A program made the position numbers and the translations under genes. A stretch of DNA of 64,000 nt from Sulfurimonas sp. (lineage in GTDB: Bacteria > Campylobacterota > Campylobacteria > Campylobacterales > Sulfurimonadaceae): positions 1-64,000 of the forward strand of contig NZ_JAQVKP010000002.1 in NCBI RefSeq assembly GCF_028694605.1. The letters run 5' to 3'. Positions 43,425-52,778 of the stretch are shown here, in pieces. The notes beneath the pieces are model-generated. The model was not told where the DNA came from, did not search any database, and worked only from the letters and a program-made list of their open reading frames with translations. The number at the start of each line of letters is the position of its first letter. Positions within the stretch are counted from its first letter, which is position 1.

Positions 43425-45185
43425 TTAAAGCATACAGCTGATAGAGATGTGGTTGGCTTCCTGCTTTGCGACTTTTTTTTGAAAAGAGAAAATCTCGTTA
43501 AGAGTGTCTAAGTCTCTTTTTTTTGATGAACTTCTAACCATAAGCACCGATGCACTCACGCTTAGAAGCGGAAACTTTTTTTTGTTTCCTTCTCTGTCAG
43601 TGGAGAGAATGTAACCGTTTTCTTTATCCTCTTGTGAGTAGAGCTCTCTTGTGTCATCGCAAAACTTTTTTACTATATGCGATATTGCATCTATATGTTT
43701 TTGTTCTTCTTCTGAGCTGCTTTGCGTGGCTATAAAAAAATCATCCCCGCCGATATGTGCTTTAAAAAACTCCTGTGAGAGATTTTTTTTCAAAATATCT
43801 GCAAAAAGTATGATGGCTCTGTCTCCGTTTCTAAACCCGTAAACATCATTGAATGCTTTAAAATTATCTAGGTCAAAATAACAAAGGATATAAAACTCTC
43901 CATTTGTGCTTACCTCATAAAGATACTTTTCTATTATAGCGTTTCCGGGGAGTTTGGTTAGAGGATTTTGCTCTCTGGCGTAGAGAAGATTTTGCTCGTT
44001 CATAATGGAGATAATAGCTCTTGCAGATAAAAATCCGTAGTATTTTGCGTTGTTGGTTAAAATGATGCCGACAGACTCAGGGTTATTGGAAAATAGCTCT
44101 ATAATGGTGGATATGTTTGCGTTAACTTCGGTAATACCGCAAGGTTGCAGAAGATTTTTAAGCTTGAGCTTCATTGTTGTACTGTTTGTCATGAGTGATC
44201 TGCCATAAGGGGAGTAGATATACTCTTTGATTTTACTCTCCAGCAAGATGCCTATAGGCTCATTGTTTGAATTGACGATAACAACGCTCTGTATATGTGG
44301 GTTTTTTTGAAAATGTTTGATAACCGCGCCCATCTCATCGTCAATACAAAGCGGAGGGTTTTTGCCCAGATAGGTTTCAATTTGGTAGTTGCCGACACTT
44401 ACTCTCTTTTCTGTATTTAAGATTTGCGCTATATTTTGGTACTCTTGCAAAATCTCTTGGGCTTTTTTTGTCGGTTTTTGGATTAGGTAGCCTTGGATAA
44501 AGTGGCAGCCGATATCTCTGCATGCGAGCAGCTCCTCTTGTGTCTCAATCCCCTCCGCGATGACTTTTATGCCAAGTTGGATGGCAAGATGCGTAATGCT
44601 ACGTGACATAATCTTTTTTTTGCTGTCAGTGTCGATATCGGCAAGAAAAAATCTATCTATCTTGATGATATCGGGCTTAGAGTCATAGAGAAGTTTGTAT
44701 CCGGAGTACCCCACGCCAAAATCATCTATGGCGATACAGTACTTCTCCTCTTTATAGTGTGCAAGCATCTCTTTCATCCTCTGAATGTTAGAGATTTCAT
44801 GCCTCTCTGATATCTCAAAACAGATACTCTTCTTGCCCATGCCGTAACGTTCAAGCAGTTTGAGTGTGTTGCCATATGAAAAATCCGGCATTTCCAAAAC
44901 TCTGTTGTCAAGGTTGTAAAAGAGCTTTATCTTCTCATATCCCTCTATCTCCACAAATTTTTTGATAGCCTTTTTTCTGAGCTTCAAATCAAAAGAGTAG
45001 AGAAGATTGTCCTCATAAACCGCATCAAAAAGCTCAAAGATAGAACCAAAACCAATCTCTTCATAGTTTCTCAAGAGTGCTTCAACGGCAAAAATTTTAC
45101 CGGTGTGAATATTTAAAATCGGCTGTAGTGCGATATCTAAAATTTTTAAATTTTGTACCCATTTTTTTGGCAGATCTTTTTTCAT
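43425..45185 (-). CDS. EAL-CBS-GGDEF cyclic-di-GMP protein
   Basis: A 586-residue soluble protein. An EAL phosphodiesterase domain (about 10-250) keeps the key residues: EALLRN, FYNLDN, FEISE, IAIDDFGVGYSG, IIKIDRFF, AEGIET and IQGYLIQKP. A pair of CBS domains follows (about 270-395). The C-terminal GGDEF-like domain has CYFDLDNFKAFNDVYGFRNGD but the active site reads GGDDF, a variant that may bind GTP without making c-di-GMP. I infer a phosphodiesterase controlled by adenine nucleotides through the CBS pair. It is nine bases downstream of a chemoreceptor gene. Confidence 0.88.
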   Translation of the reverse strand: MKKDLPKKWVQNLKILDIALQPILNIHTGKIFAVEALLRNYEEIGFGSIFELFDAVYEDNLLYSFDLKLRKKAIKKFVEIEGYEKIKLFYNLDNRVLEMPDFSYGNTLKLLERYGMGKKSICFEISERHEISNIQRMKEMLAHYKEEKYCIAIDDFGVGYSGYKLLYDSKPDIIKIDRFFLADIDTDSKKKIMSRSITHLAIQLGIKVIAEGIETQEELLACRDIGCHFIQGYLIQKPTKKAQEILQEYQNIAQILNTEKRVSVGNYQIETYLGKNPPLCIDDEMGAVIKHFQKNPHIQSVVIVNSNNEPIGILLESKIKEYIYSPYGRSLMTNSTTMKLKLKNLLQPCGITEVNANISTIIELFSNNPESVGIILTNNAKYYGFLSARAIISIMNEQNLLYAREQNPLTKLPGNAIIEKYLYEVSTNGEFYILCYFDLDNFKAFNDVYGFRNGDRAIILFADILKKNLSQEFFKAHIGGDDFFIATQSSSEEEQKHIDAISHIVKKFCDDTRELYSQEDKENGYILSTDREGNKKKFPLLSVSASVLMVRSSSKKRDLDTLNEIFSFQKKVAKQEANHISISCML

Positions 45186-45194
45186 CTTTTTTCT

Positions 45195-47240
45195 TTATGT
45201 CCTAAAAATTTCAAGTTTGGTGCGAAGAGTATCTGTCATAGCGTTTAGATGCTCGGCTGCGGCTGCAATCTCTTCTACGCTTCTTGCGTTGTGTGATGAG
45301 ATGGTGTTTACTTGGGCTATTTGTGAGACGATATTTTGTATATTTGTTCTTGTGTTTTCAAAATCACCGATGGTTTTGTCACTTAGAGTAACAGCTCTAT
45401 CTACTGTCGTTACACTCTCGTTTATCTTTGATTCTACCTCAGATGCACTTTGTGCCAATGTCTGGATCTCATCGGAGTTGATATTCATCTGAGCGCTCAC
45501 ATCTATGATGGAGTGTACGATGATGTTGATGGTCGCATTGATTTCTGTGAGACTTTTTTGCGTCCGCTCCGCAAGTTTGCGTACCTCATCGGCAACAACG
45601 GCAAATCCTCTTCCATGCTCACCCGCACGGGCTGCTTCTATGGCAGCGTTAAGCGCTAAAAGATTTGTCTGATCGGCGATATCGGAGATGATTTCTAAAA
45701 CAACCTTTACCTGATTTGCCTCGTGAGAGAGTGTTTGCATTCTCTGGGCGAGTTCGCTCTCTATCTCTGCACTTTTTTGGACTTGGTGCGTTAAATATGC
45801 TATTTTTTCTCTTGCCGAACTAAGATTTTTATTTGCACTTGCTATCTCTTTTTTGCTCTCGTTTGCCTCATCAATGGCTCTGTTAATCTCATCCTTTATT
45901 ACGTCGGCTTCTTTGCTTGCTCTATCGATAACAATAACGGATTTTTCAACATTTTCTCTAACTTTGAATGCGGTAGTTGAGAGTTCATGGGCGATAGAGG
46001 CGTTTTCATTTGAACTTGCTTTTGAAATTTGAATCAAATCTTTAAGTGTCGCTATAAGTATGTTAAAACTTGATGCCATTTTTGAGAGTTCAAGCGGTAC
46101 ATTTTCATCTGCTTTGATGGTAAGGTTATGTGTTGTGCTGATATTTGAGAGAGTGTTTTGAAAATTTTGCAGAGGTTTTATAACGCTGTGGTTTACTAAA
46201 AACAGAGCAACGGCAATGATAGCACCCAAGATGCCAAATGAAGATAGAATAATGCTGTTTTGGATACTGTTTGGTGTCTGAAGCACCTCTTCTTCATCTA
46301 TATCACAAAGAATTGCCCACATAAAATCCTCTCCGACATGCAGTGGAGCATAAGAGCTTAATACCTTATGCCCATTGTAATCAACAACTATCTTTGTATC
46401 GCTATTTGCCCCAAGAGCCTCTTTGGCTGCCTCTGTATCTACTTTTCCCACAGACGGATTTGCAAAAGAGGCACTTAGCGAGTGCGTTGAAGGGCTAAGA
46501 AAGCTATCGCTTCGCATCAGTTTGTCAGAACCTACAAGATAATCCTCTTGTGTCGCTCCATACCCGTTTCTATAGTTTACTATCTTGCTTATCTGCGTGG
46601 TGTCTATTTTAAAAATAAGCACTGCTTGCATCTCTGCCCGCACCATTACAGGTGTTGCGACAAACATAGCAGGAGCTTCGCCATCGACAGAGTATCTTTG
46701 CGTATCAAGAAATGTTGTGCGTTTGGAACTGCGTGTTTGTTCATATACTTGTGCAAGAGGTGAATTTTTAAGTGTCCCTTTGTGCAGGTTTGCGCCAAAA
46801 TCCTCTTTTTTTGCACCGCTGTAAACTACATGTCCACCTTTGGTTAATACGATATAGATGTCGCTGTAGCCATACTCTTTATAGTATTTTTGAAAATAGG
46901 TCTCATGAGGCAGACGCTCTTCCAGTGTAAGTGAATCTTTAACCGGAAACGACTCCTCCTCTGTTACTTCAAGTTCATTAAAAACGCTCAGCAAATCCCA
47001 AGTCAAATTTTGAAGATTGTCGCTATGCGCCAAAATCTCAATATCTTTGACACATTTGTTGAAAAAGTCTTCAATCTGATGCTTTTTTATATCTCGTGAA
47101 GCGGTCAGTTTTGCATAGCTTTGCGCCATAAGAGCTTCTTTGCTTTTAGAGCCTGAGATGTAAGATGTGATGAGCGCTAAAATAAACAAAGAGATACAGA
47201 CAAGAAGAAGAATCTGAATTTTTATGGAAAGTTTTGGCAT
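45195..47240 (-). CDS. methyl-accepting chemotaxis protein with Cache sensor
   Basis: A 681-residue chemoreceptor. A first membrane helix (about 7-27) is followed by a large periplasmic dCache-type domain (about 30-310, with [29 protein letters not shown]), a second helix (about 330-350), a HAMP-like region and the signalling domain. The hairpin tip [45 protein letters not shown] is the conserved CheA/CheW contact. The ligand is unknown. No CheR-binding pentapeptide is seen at the C-terminus. It precedes the EAL-CBS-GGDEF gene in one operon, so chemotaxis and c-di-GMP signals may be linked. Confidence 0.93.
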   Translation of the reverse strand: MPKLSIKIQILLLVCISLFILALITSYISGSKSKEALMAQSYAKLTASRDIKKHQIEDFFNKCVKDIEILAHSDNLQNLTWDLLSVFNELEVTEEESFPVKDSLTLEERLPHETYFQKYYKEYGYSDIYIVLTKGGHVVYSGAKKEDFGANLHKGTLKNSPLAQVYEQTRSSKRTTFLDTQRYSVDGEAPAMFVATPVMVRAEMQAVLIFKIDTTQISKIVNYRNGYGATQEDYLVGSDKLMRSDSFLSPSTHSLSASFANPSVGKVDTEAAKEALGANSDTKIVVDYNGHKVLSSYAPLHVGEDFMWAILCDIDEEEVLQTPNSIQNSIILSSFGILGAIIAVALFLVNHSVIKPLQNFQNTLSNISTTHNLTIKADENVPLELSKMASSFNILIATLKDLIQISKASSNENASIAHELSTTAFKVRENVEKSVIVIDRASKEADVIKDEINRAIDEANESKKEIASANKNLSSAREKIAYLTHQVQKSAEIESELAQRMQTLSHEANQVKVVLEIISDIADQTNLLALNAAIEAARAGEHGRGFAVVADEVRKLAERTQKSLTEINATINIIVHSIIDVSAQMNINSDEIQTLAQSASEVESKINESVTTVDRAVTLSDKTIGDFENTRTNIQNIVSQIAQVNTISSHNARSVEEIAAAAEHLNAMTDTLRTKLEIFRT

Positions 47241-47312
47241 AAGAGCGAACCCCTTGAAGTAATACCAAAATTGTAATGCGGGATTATTTCTTAATGATTA
47301 CGAAAAAGTCTG

Positions 47313-48056
47313 TTAGAGGTGGAGCCACTTTTTAGCAACGTTTTTGAGTGCTTCGGGATTTTCGGAAGCGAAAAATTCCAGTTTTGTCGTTGTGTATTTT
47401 GTGCTAAAGTCAAAATCTTTCTCCAGCTGCTCTACGATGGCATCACCGGAATGGATAAAAATCGTCTCGTTTGAGAAGTAGTTTTGCAGAGCATCCGTGA
47501 TAAGAGGAAAGTGCGTACACCCCAAGATGACGGCGTCTGGTTTTTCAAGTGCATCAAAATAGTGTGCAAAAGTTGCCTCTAAAATAGCTCCCTCGTAAAT
47601 CTCCTCTTCTACTATGGGTACAAAAAGCCCCGTCGCTTTTGCTTGAAGATTTGTAAACCCTTGTTCTCTTAGACCTATTTCGTAAGCTTTGGAGTTGATA
47701 GTTGCTTTTGTTCCAAGAATGAGTATATTTGAGGTTTTGTCATTAAGCGCATTGGATGTCGCTAAGATTCCCGCCTCAACAACGCCTATAACCGGACAAG
47801 ATGCGACCTCACGCATCTCATCCAGCGCATGTGCGCTCACCGTGTTGCATGCAACGATGATAAGGTCAAGCTTAAAGTTTTTGAAAAACTCCACCGCTTC
47901 TATGGCATAGCGTATGATGGTTGTTTTGTCTTTGATACCATAAGGTACACGTGCCGTATCGCCAAAATAGATAATCTCCTCAAAAAGCTTATGCTCTAAA
48001 AGAGATTTTACAACCGTCAGTCCGCCGATACCGCTGTCAAATACGCCTACTTTCAT
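47313..48056 (-). CDS. murI: glutamate racemase
   Basis: This enzyme makes D-glutamate for peptidoglycan. The 247-residue product has DSGIGGLTV with Asp7 and Ser8, and the two catalytic cysteines Cys70 (VACNTVSAHA) and Cys180 (LGCTHFPLI). The length is standard. It begins three bases after the rho stop, so rho and murI form an operon. Confidence 0.96.
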   Translation of the reverse strand: MKVGVFDSGIGGLTVVKSLLEHKLFEEIIYFGDTARVPYGIKDKTTIIRYAIEAVEFFKNFKLDLIIVACNTVSAHALDEMREVASCPVIGVVEAGILATSNALNDKTSNILILGTKATINSKAYEIGLREQGFTNLQAKATGLFVPIVEEEIYEGAILEATFAHYFDALEKPDAVILGCTHFPLITDALQNYFSNETIFIHSGDAIVEQLEKDFDFSTKYTTTKLEFFASENPEALKNVAKKWLHL

Positions 48057-48059
48057 GAT

Positions 48060-49406
48060 TTACTGGCTTGGATTCATGCTTTCTAAAAATTCTGCATTAG
48101 TCGGTTTTTTGCCCATTGTCGAGTAAACAAAACGCAGAGCTTCCACCTCGTCATCTTGTTTGTGCATCATCTGGCGGAGGATAAATACTTTTTGTAAGAC
48201 TTCAGGAGAGACAAGAAGCTCATCTTTTCGAGTACCGGATTTGAGAATGTCGATAGCAGGGAAAATACGTCTGTCGGCTATCTTTCTATCAAGCACAACC
48301 TCGGAGTTACCAGTACCTTTGAACTCTTCAAAGATAACCTCGTCCATTCTGCTTCCCGTGTCAATGAGTGCAGTTGCGATTATAGTCAAACTTCCGCCGT
48401 TTTCGATGTTTCTTGCGGCTCCGAAAAATCTCTTTGGTTTGTGAAGCGCATTTGCATCCACACCGCCGGAGAGAACCTTGCCGCTTGATGGCGTAACTGT
48501 GTTATAAGCTCGTGCAAGACGGGTGATGGAGTCAAGCAAGATAACGACGTTGCGTCCAAGCTCCACTCGTCTTTTTGCTTTTTCTATAACCATCTCTGCT
48601 ACTTTGACATGGTTTTTTGCAGGCATATCAAAAGTGGAGCTGTAAACCTCGCCCTTAACGCTTCTCTCCATGTCGGTCACCTCTTCTGGTCTCTCATCAA
48701 CTAGTAAAACCATCAAATCTATCTCAGGATGGTTGTGCGTGATACCGTGAGCTATCTCTTTTAAAAGTTCTGTTTTACCGCTTCTTGGAGGTGCGACTAT
48801 AAGCCCGCGCTGACCCTTTCCGATAGGCGCAAAAAGGTCCATCATACGACCTGTCAGTCCTTTTTCTCTGTATTCCAGTTTTATTTGTTCCGTTGCGTAA
48901 AGAGGAGTGAGGTTTTCAAAGAGAGGTCTTTTTTTGCTCTCTTCAGGCGGAAGACCGTTAACCGCTTCTATCTTTATGAGGGCATAGTAGCGTTCCTGCT
49001 CTTTTGGAGGGCGAACCTGACCCGTAACCACATCTCCGTTACGAAGCGCAAAGCGTTTGATTTGAGTGTTGGAAACATAAGCGTCGTTGATACTCTCGTC
49101 AAAACTCTTATCGATAGATCGGATAAAACCGTAACCATCCTGCATAATCTCCAAAATACCGCTAAAGAGGATAAACCCACCCTGTTCGGTTTGTGCTTTT
49201 AAGATTTCAAATATAAGGTCTTGTCTCTTTAGCTCATTTGGCTGCTCAACTCCAAGCTCATCAGCCATAGCCGTCAACTCTTCTATACTTTTGATACGAA
49301 GGTCTTCTACGCTGGCACCCTTGACCGGATTGTGCGTTCTTGATTTTGCGTTGTTATTTTTAGGATTTTGGACTTTGCGAGGTTGCTGCGGAGTATTTTC
49401 GCTCAT
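48060..49406 (-). CDS. rho: transcription termination factor Rho
   Basis: A hexameric RNA-dependent ATPase that ends transcription. The 448-residue product has an unusual hydrophilic N-terminal extension of about 35 residues rich in Asn, Gln and Lys, then the Rho N-terminal helix ([17 protein letters not shown]). An RNA-binding cold-shock-like domain follows ([15 protein letters not shown]). The ATPase has Walker A APPRSGKT (205-212), [13 protein letters not shown] and [12 protein letters not shown], and the Q/R-loop regions are intact. It is transcribed divergently from surE with a leader of about 100 bases. Confidence 0.97.
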   Translation of the reverse strand: MSENTPQQPRKVQNPKNNNAKSRTHNPVKGASVEDLRIKSIEELTAMADELGVEQPNELKRQDLIFEILKAQTEQGGFILFSGILEIMQDGYGFIRSIDKSFDESINDAYVSNTQIKRFALRNGDVVTGQVRPPKEQERYYALIKIEAVNGLPPEESKKRPLFENLTPLYATEQIKLEYREKGLTGRMMDLFAPIGKGQRGLIVAPPRSGKTELLKEIAHGITHNHPEIDLMVLLVDERPEEVTDMERSVKGEVYSSTFDMPAKNHVKVAEMVIEKAKRRVELGRNVVILLDSITRLARAYNTVTPSSGKVLSGGVDANALHKPKRFFGAARNIENGGSLTIIATALIDTGSRMDEVIFEEFKGTGNSEVVLDRKIADRRIFPAIDILKSGTRKDELLVSPEVLQKVFILRQMMHKQDDEVEALRFVYSTMGKKPTNAEFLESMNPSQ

Positions 49407-49504
49407 ATATAAGACTGCCTTAACATTTTGGATTTTTGCCCTGTGGAATTTTGATGGGCGTTAGGAAAGCGTAGGAAAAGATTCATACGATTTTTGATGG
49501 CGTA

Positions 49505-49534
49505 ATTTTACACTAATAGAAGTTGTAATGTCAA
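49505..49534 (-). promoter_or_regulatory. promoter of rho
   Basis: On the minus strand TTGACA (49534-49529) and TAAAAT (49510-49505) are separated by 18 bases, the clearest -35/-10 pair in the window. CGC follows two bases after the -10. The leader to the rho ATG is about 90-100 bases. Confidence 0.65.
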
Positions 49535-49540
49535 GTATGT

Positions 49541-49546
49541 TAAAAT
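49541..49546 (+). promoter_or_regulatory. -10 element of surE
   Basis: TAAAAT ends only seven bases before the surE ATG at 49554. The predicted start of transcription is at or next to the ATG, so surE mRNA may be leaderless. No Shine-Dalgarno sequence is visible. Confidence 0.45.
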
Positions 49547-49553
49547 AGCGGTT

Positions 49554-50363
49554 ATGAAAAATGAAAATAGATATAAGATTTTAGTAACAAATGATGACGG
49601 CTACGAGGCAAACGGTCTATTGGCGCTTGTGGATGCGCTTAGGGAACTTGATGGCGTTGATGTGACTGTGGTTGCCCCTGCAAATGAAAAATCAGCCTGC
49701 GGACACTCTTTGACGCTTGTGCGGCCGCTTCGTTTTGTGGGTGTCGGGGATAACTTTTTTAAGCTTGACGACGGTACGCCGAGTGATTGTGTCTATCTCT
49801 CGCTTAGTGCGATATTTGCAGACTCAAAGCCGGATTTGCTTATAAGCGGTATCAACCGTGGTTCTAACATGGGGGAGGATATTACTTACTCAGGAACGGC
49901 GGCAGGAGCTATGGAAGGGGTTTTGCATGACATACCCTCTATTGCCATCTCGCAAGTTATGGATTTTACAGACCCGCAAGGCGATTTTACTTTGGCGCAA
50001 AAGACGATTAAAGAGTTGGTTACAAAGATACGGGGAGGCTCTTTTCCTCTGCCTGAGCGTGAGTTTTTAAATGTCAATATCCCGCCAAACATCGATAGCA
50101 CGGACAAAAAAGATGCGAAAATGGTCATAACTTACGCCGGATACAGAATGTACGCAAACGACTCACATCTGCATAGAAACCCGCGAGGCGAGGAGTTTTA
50201 CTGGCTCGGTCTGCATCCGCTTAACTTCTCGGCACGCAAAGCAAGCGAGGGGATAAGCGACTATGAAGCCATAGAGATGGGAGATATCTCCATTACGCCC
50301 ATTCAGCTTGATATGAGCGCATACAAAAGTATGAACAGACTAAAAGAGTGGCTAGAGCGGTGA
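49554..50363 (+). CDS. surE: 5'/3'-nucleotidase SurE
   Basis: A metal-dependent phosphatase acting on nucleoside monophosphates. The 269-residue product has the family marks ILVTNDDGYEANG with the two metal-binding Asp residues, VVAPANEKSACGHSLTL, DGTPSDCVYLSL and DLLISGINRGSNMGEDITYSGTAAGAMEG. The length is standard. The ATG is not preceded by a ribosome site. Its stop overlaps the GTG start of the ThiF-type gene. Confidence 0.96.
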   Translation: MKNENRYKILVTNDDGYEANGLLALVDALRELDGVDVTVVAPANEKSACGHSLTLVRPLRFVGVGDNFFKLDDGTPSDCVYLSLSAIFADSKPDLLISGINRGSNMGEDITYSGTAAGAMEGVLHDIPSIAISQVMDFTDPQGDFTLAQKTIKELVTKIRGGSFPLPEREFLNVNIPPNIDSTDKKDAKMVITYAGYRMYANDSHLHRNPRGEEFYWLGLHPLNFSARKASEGISDYEAIEMGDISITPIQLDMSAYKSMNRLKEWLER

Positions 50364-51244
50364 AGTATGAGCGCATAAAACCTCTCTTTGGAGATGATTT
50401 TGTCAAACTTCAAAATGCAAAAGTCCTGCTTTTAGGTGTCGGCGGTGTCGGCGGACACTGTCTTGACTGCCTGTGCAGAAGCGGTGTGAAGCATATAACG
50501 ATTGTCGATTTTGACACTTACGATGCAAGCAACCAAAACCGCCAGCTCCACTCAGAGTTTCATGAAGGCGAAGTAAAAGTCCACGCACTTCAAAAACACT
50601 ACCCGCACATACAAATCATAAACACCAAGATAGACGAAGCATGGGTTGAAGCGTTTGATTTTGGCGGGTACGATGTGGTTTTAGATGCCATAGACGACAT
50701 AAAACCCAAACTCTCTCTTGCGCAAAAATGCCATAAAAAACTTATCTCTTCTCTTGGAAGTGCAAAACGCCTAGACCCTACAAAAGTAGAAGCCGGCGAT
50801 ATCTGGAAGAGCTACGGCGACAAGTTTGGTGCAAAAATCCGCTATGAGCTTAAAAAAAGAGGATTTAACAAAAAATACAAAGTTGTCTTTAGCGCAGAAG
50901 AGGCAAAAACAAAAGAGAAAGCAAGTTTTGTAGGTGTTACGGCAACTTTTGGACTTGTTATGTGTGCAGAGGCACTTGGGATGCTAAGGAGAAAAAAAAT
51001 GGATGATTTGCAAATAAATCCTCTTATGTGTGAGGGAATCATAGGCGATGGATGCGGCGGCGGACGGATTTTTTATATTGAAGATGAAACGCTTTATGCC
51101 CACGACCCCGTCTCCAAAGAGAGCATGACACTGCTAAAAAACATAAAAAAAGCAAAAAAGATAAGCAAAGCAAAGTGTATCATCACTATAGAGTGTGAAG
51201 ACGAGATGATAGAGTTTGACCTCTCGAAGATGAAAAAAGAGTGA
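50360..51244 (+). CDS. TcdA-like tRNA threonylcarbamoyladenosine dehydratase
   Basis: A 294-residue E1-like protein of the ThiF/MoeB family. It starts YERIKPLFGDDFVKLQNAKVLLLGVGGVGGHCLDCL, with the ATP-binding glycine motif, followed by DFDTYDASNQNRQLH and DAIDDIKPKLSLAQKCHKK. The pattern matches TcdA (CsdL), which cyclises t6A in tRNA. The C-terminal region with KAKCIITIECEDEMIEFDLSKMKK is less usual. GTG 50360 overlaps the surE stop (GTGA). A frame from GTG 50348 exists but is less likely. Confidence 0.85.
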   Translation: MKYERIKPLFGDDFVKLQNAKVLLLGVGGVGGHCLDCLCRSGVKHITIVDFDTYDASNQNRQLHSEFHEGEVKVHALQKHYPHIQIINTKIDEAWVEAFDFGGYDVVLDAIDDIKPKLSLAQKCHKKLISSLGSAKRLDPTKVEAGDIWKSYGDKFGAKIRYELKKRGFNKKYKVVFSAEEAKTKEKASFVGVTATFGLVMCAEALGMLRRKKMDDLQINPLMCEGIIGDGCGGGRIFYIEDETLYAHDPVSKESMTLLKNIKKAKKISKAKCIITIECEDEMIEFDLSKMKKE

Positions 51245-51250
51245 ATTTGC

Positions 51251-51256
51251 TATAAT
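51251..51256 (+). promoter_or_regulatory. -10 element of greA
   Basis: TGCTATAAT is an extended -10 about 34 bases before the greA ATG. CGCA follows two bases later. Confidence 0.6.
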
Positions 51257-51289
51257 GGCGCAAAAAAAATCAACAACAGAGAAAAGTAT

Positions 51290-51787
51290 ATGGAAAAAAT
51301 TGAGCCGATGACACTTTTTGGGTATAACAAACTTCAAGCAGAGGTAAAGTACCTAAGAGATGTGAGAAGACCACAGATTGTCAAAGATATAGAAGAGGCG
51401 CTCTCGCATGGCGACTTGAAAGAGAATGCAGAGTACCATGCGGCAAAAGAGAATCAAAAACTCATAGATTTACGATTGGCGGAACTTGCGGAGCTTATAG
51501 GCTCTTCCAAGATTGTTGACCCGAGTGAACTCGAACATGCAAAGGTAAGTTTTGGTTCAACTGTAGTTGTTTGCGATGTCAACACGGAGGAGGAGTTTAC
51601 CTACACTATCGTCGGCGGATGTGAATCAAACCCTGATATGGGGCTTATCTCGTTTAACTCTCCTTTGGCAAGACAGCTTTTGGGCAGAGAAGAGGGGGAT
51701 GATGTGAAAGTTCAGCTTCCAAACGGGCAAAAAGAGTTTGAGATTGTTGAAGTAAAATATCAGGAGATTGTTTTTGAGTGCCATTAA
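51290..51787 (+). CDS. greA: transcription elongation factor GreA
   Basis: GreA rescues backtracked RNA polymerase by stimulating transcript cleavage. The 165-residue product has the N-terminal coiled coil with the acidic tip (ALSHGDLKENAEYHAAKENQKL) and the C-terminal FKBP-like domain (VVGGCESNPDMGLISFNSPLARQLLGREEGD). Length and motifs are standard. It has its own promoter and overlaps argC by 14 bases. Confidence 0.96.
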   Translation: MEKIEPMTLFGYNKLQAEVKYLRDVRRPQIVKDIEEALSHGDLKENAEYHAAKENQKLIDLRLAELAELIGSSKIVDPSELEHAKVSFGSTVVVCDVNTEEEFTYTIVGGCESNPDMGLISFNSPLARQLLGREEGDDVKVQLPNGQKEFEIVEVKYQEIVFECH

Positions 51788-52778
51788 TGTAGGCGTTATA
51801 GGCGCTAGCGGATACACAGGGCTTGAGCTTGTCAAGATTCTTCTTAAACATCCGAAGTTTCATCTCTCTTATGTTGCCAACACGGAGGGGGGAACAACTT
51901 TAGAGAAGCTTCATCCATCACTTGCAAAAGTTGCTTCTATGGAGGTGCAAAAAGCGGATTTTGATGCTTGCGCTGCTGCTTGTGAGCTTGTGTTTTTGGC
52001 ACTTCCGCACCAAACGGCTATGGCATATGTTAAGCCGCTTCTTGAAAAAGGTTTGAGAGTTGTTGATCTCTCGGCTGATTATAGACTTCCACAAGATATT
52101 TATGAAGCGTTTTACTGCCCTCATACCGATACCAAAAATTTAGAGCATGCGGTTTACGGGCTTCCCGAACTTTTTGCCAAGGAACTCAAAAGTGCAAAAC
52201 TTGTTGCAAATCCGGGTTGTTTTTCAACTTCGGCGATTTTGGGCGTTTTGCCTTTTATGAGCAGAAGAGTAAAGGGTACTCCAATAATCGTTGATTCAAA
52301 AACAGGCGTGAGCGGTGCAGGTAAAAAACTTAGCGATGTTACGCATTTTGTAAATGTAAACGACAACCTCTTTGCCTACAACCCTCTTTCTCACAGACAC
52401 GCACCCGAGATTGCCCATAAGCTTGGCGTAACACTTGGCGAGGTTCATTTTGTACCGCATTTATGCCCGCTAACACGAGGGATGCTAAGCTCCATTTATA
52501 TACAGGTTGAGGGAGATTTTGATGCAAATGAGGTGCTTGAAGAGTTTTACAAAGATGCAAAACATGTACGTGTAAGCAAAAATCCGGTCGATATGAAAAA
52601 CGTGGCAGGAACAAACTTTTGCGATATTTATGTCAAGCAAAAAGGCAATCTTCTCTTTATTTCAAGTGCCATAGACAACCTTATGAGGGGTGCATCATCG
52701 GCAGCGGTGGCAAATGCCAACCTGATGATGGGACTTGATGAAGATGTAGGCATACCCAACATAGCGTATGTACCATAG
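51774..52778 (+). CDS. argC: N-acetyl-gamma-glutamyl-phosphate reductase
   Basis: The third step of arginine synthesis. The 334-residue product has the dinucleotide loop GVIGASGYTGLELVKIL, the catalytic Cys in ANPGCFSTSAI, SGAGKKLSDVTHFVNVND, and HRHAPEIAHKLG with the conserved His. The start is probably TTG 51774, with GGAG at 51763-51766 and a seven-base spacer; TTG 51768 is in frame but too close to that site. It overlaps greA by 14 bases and the next gene by 11. Confidence 0.95.
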   Translation: MSAINVGVIGASGYTGLELVKILLKHPKFHLSYVANTEGGTTLEKLHPSLAKVASMEVQKADFDACAAACELVFLALPHQTAMAYVKPLLEKGLRVVDLSADYRLPQDIYEAFYCPHTDTKNLEHAVYGLPELFAKELKSAKLVANPGCFSTSAILGVLPFMSRRVKGTPIIVDSKTGVSGAGKKLSDVTHFVNVNDNLFAYNPLSHRHAPEIAHKLGVTLGEVHFVPHLCPLTRGMLSSIYIQVEGDFDANEVLEEFYKDAKHVRVSKNPVDMKNVAGTNFCDIYVKQKGNLLFISSAIDNLMRGASSAAVANANLMMGLDEDVGIPNIAYVP

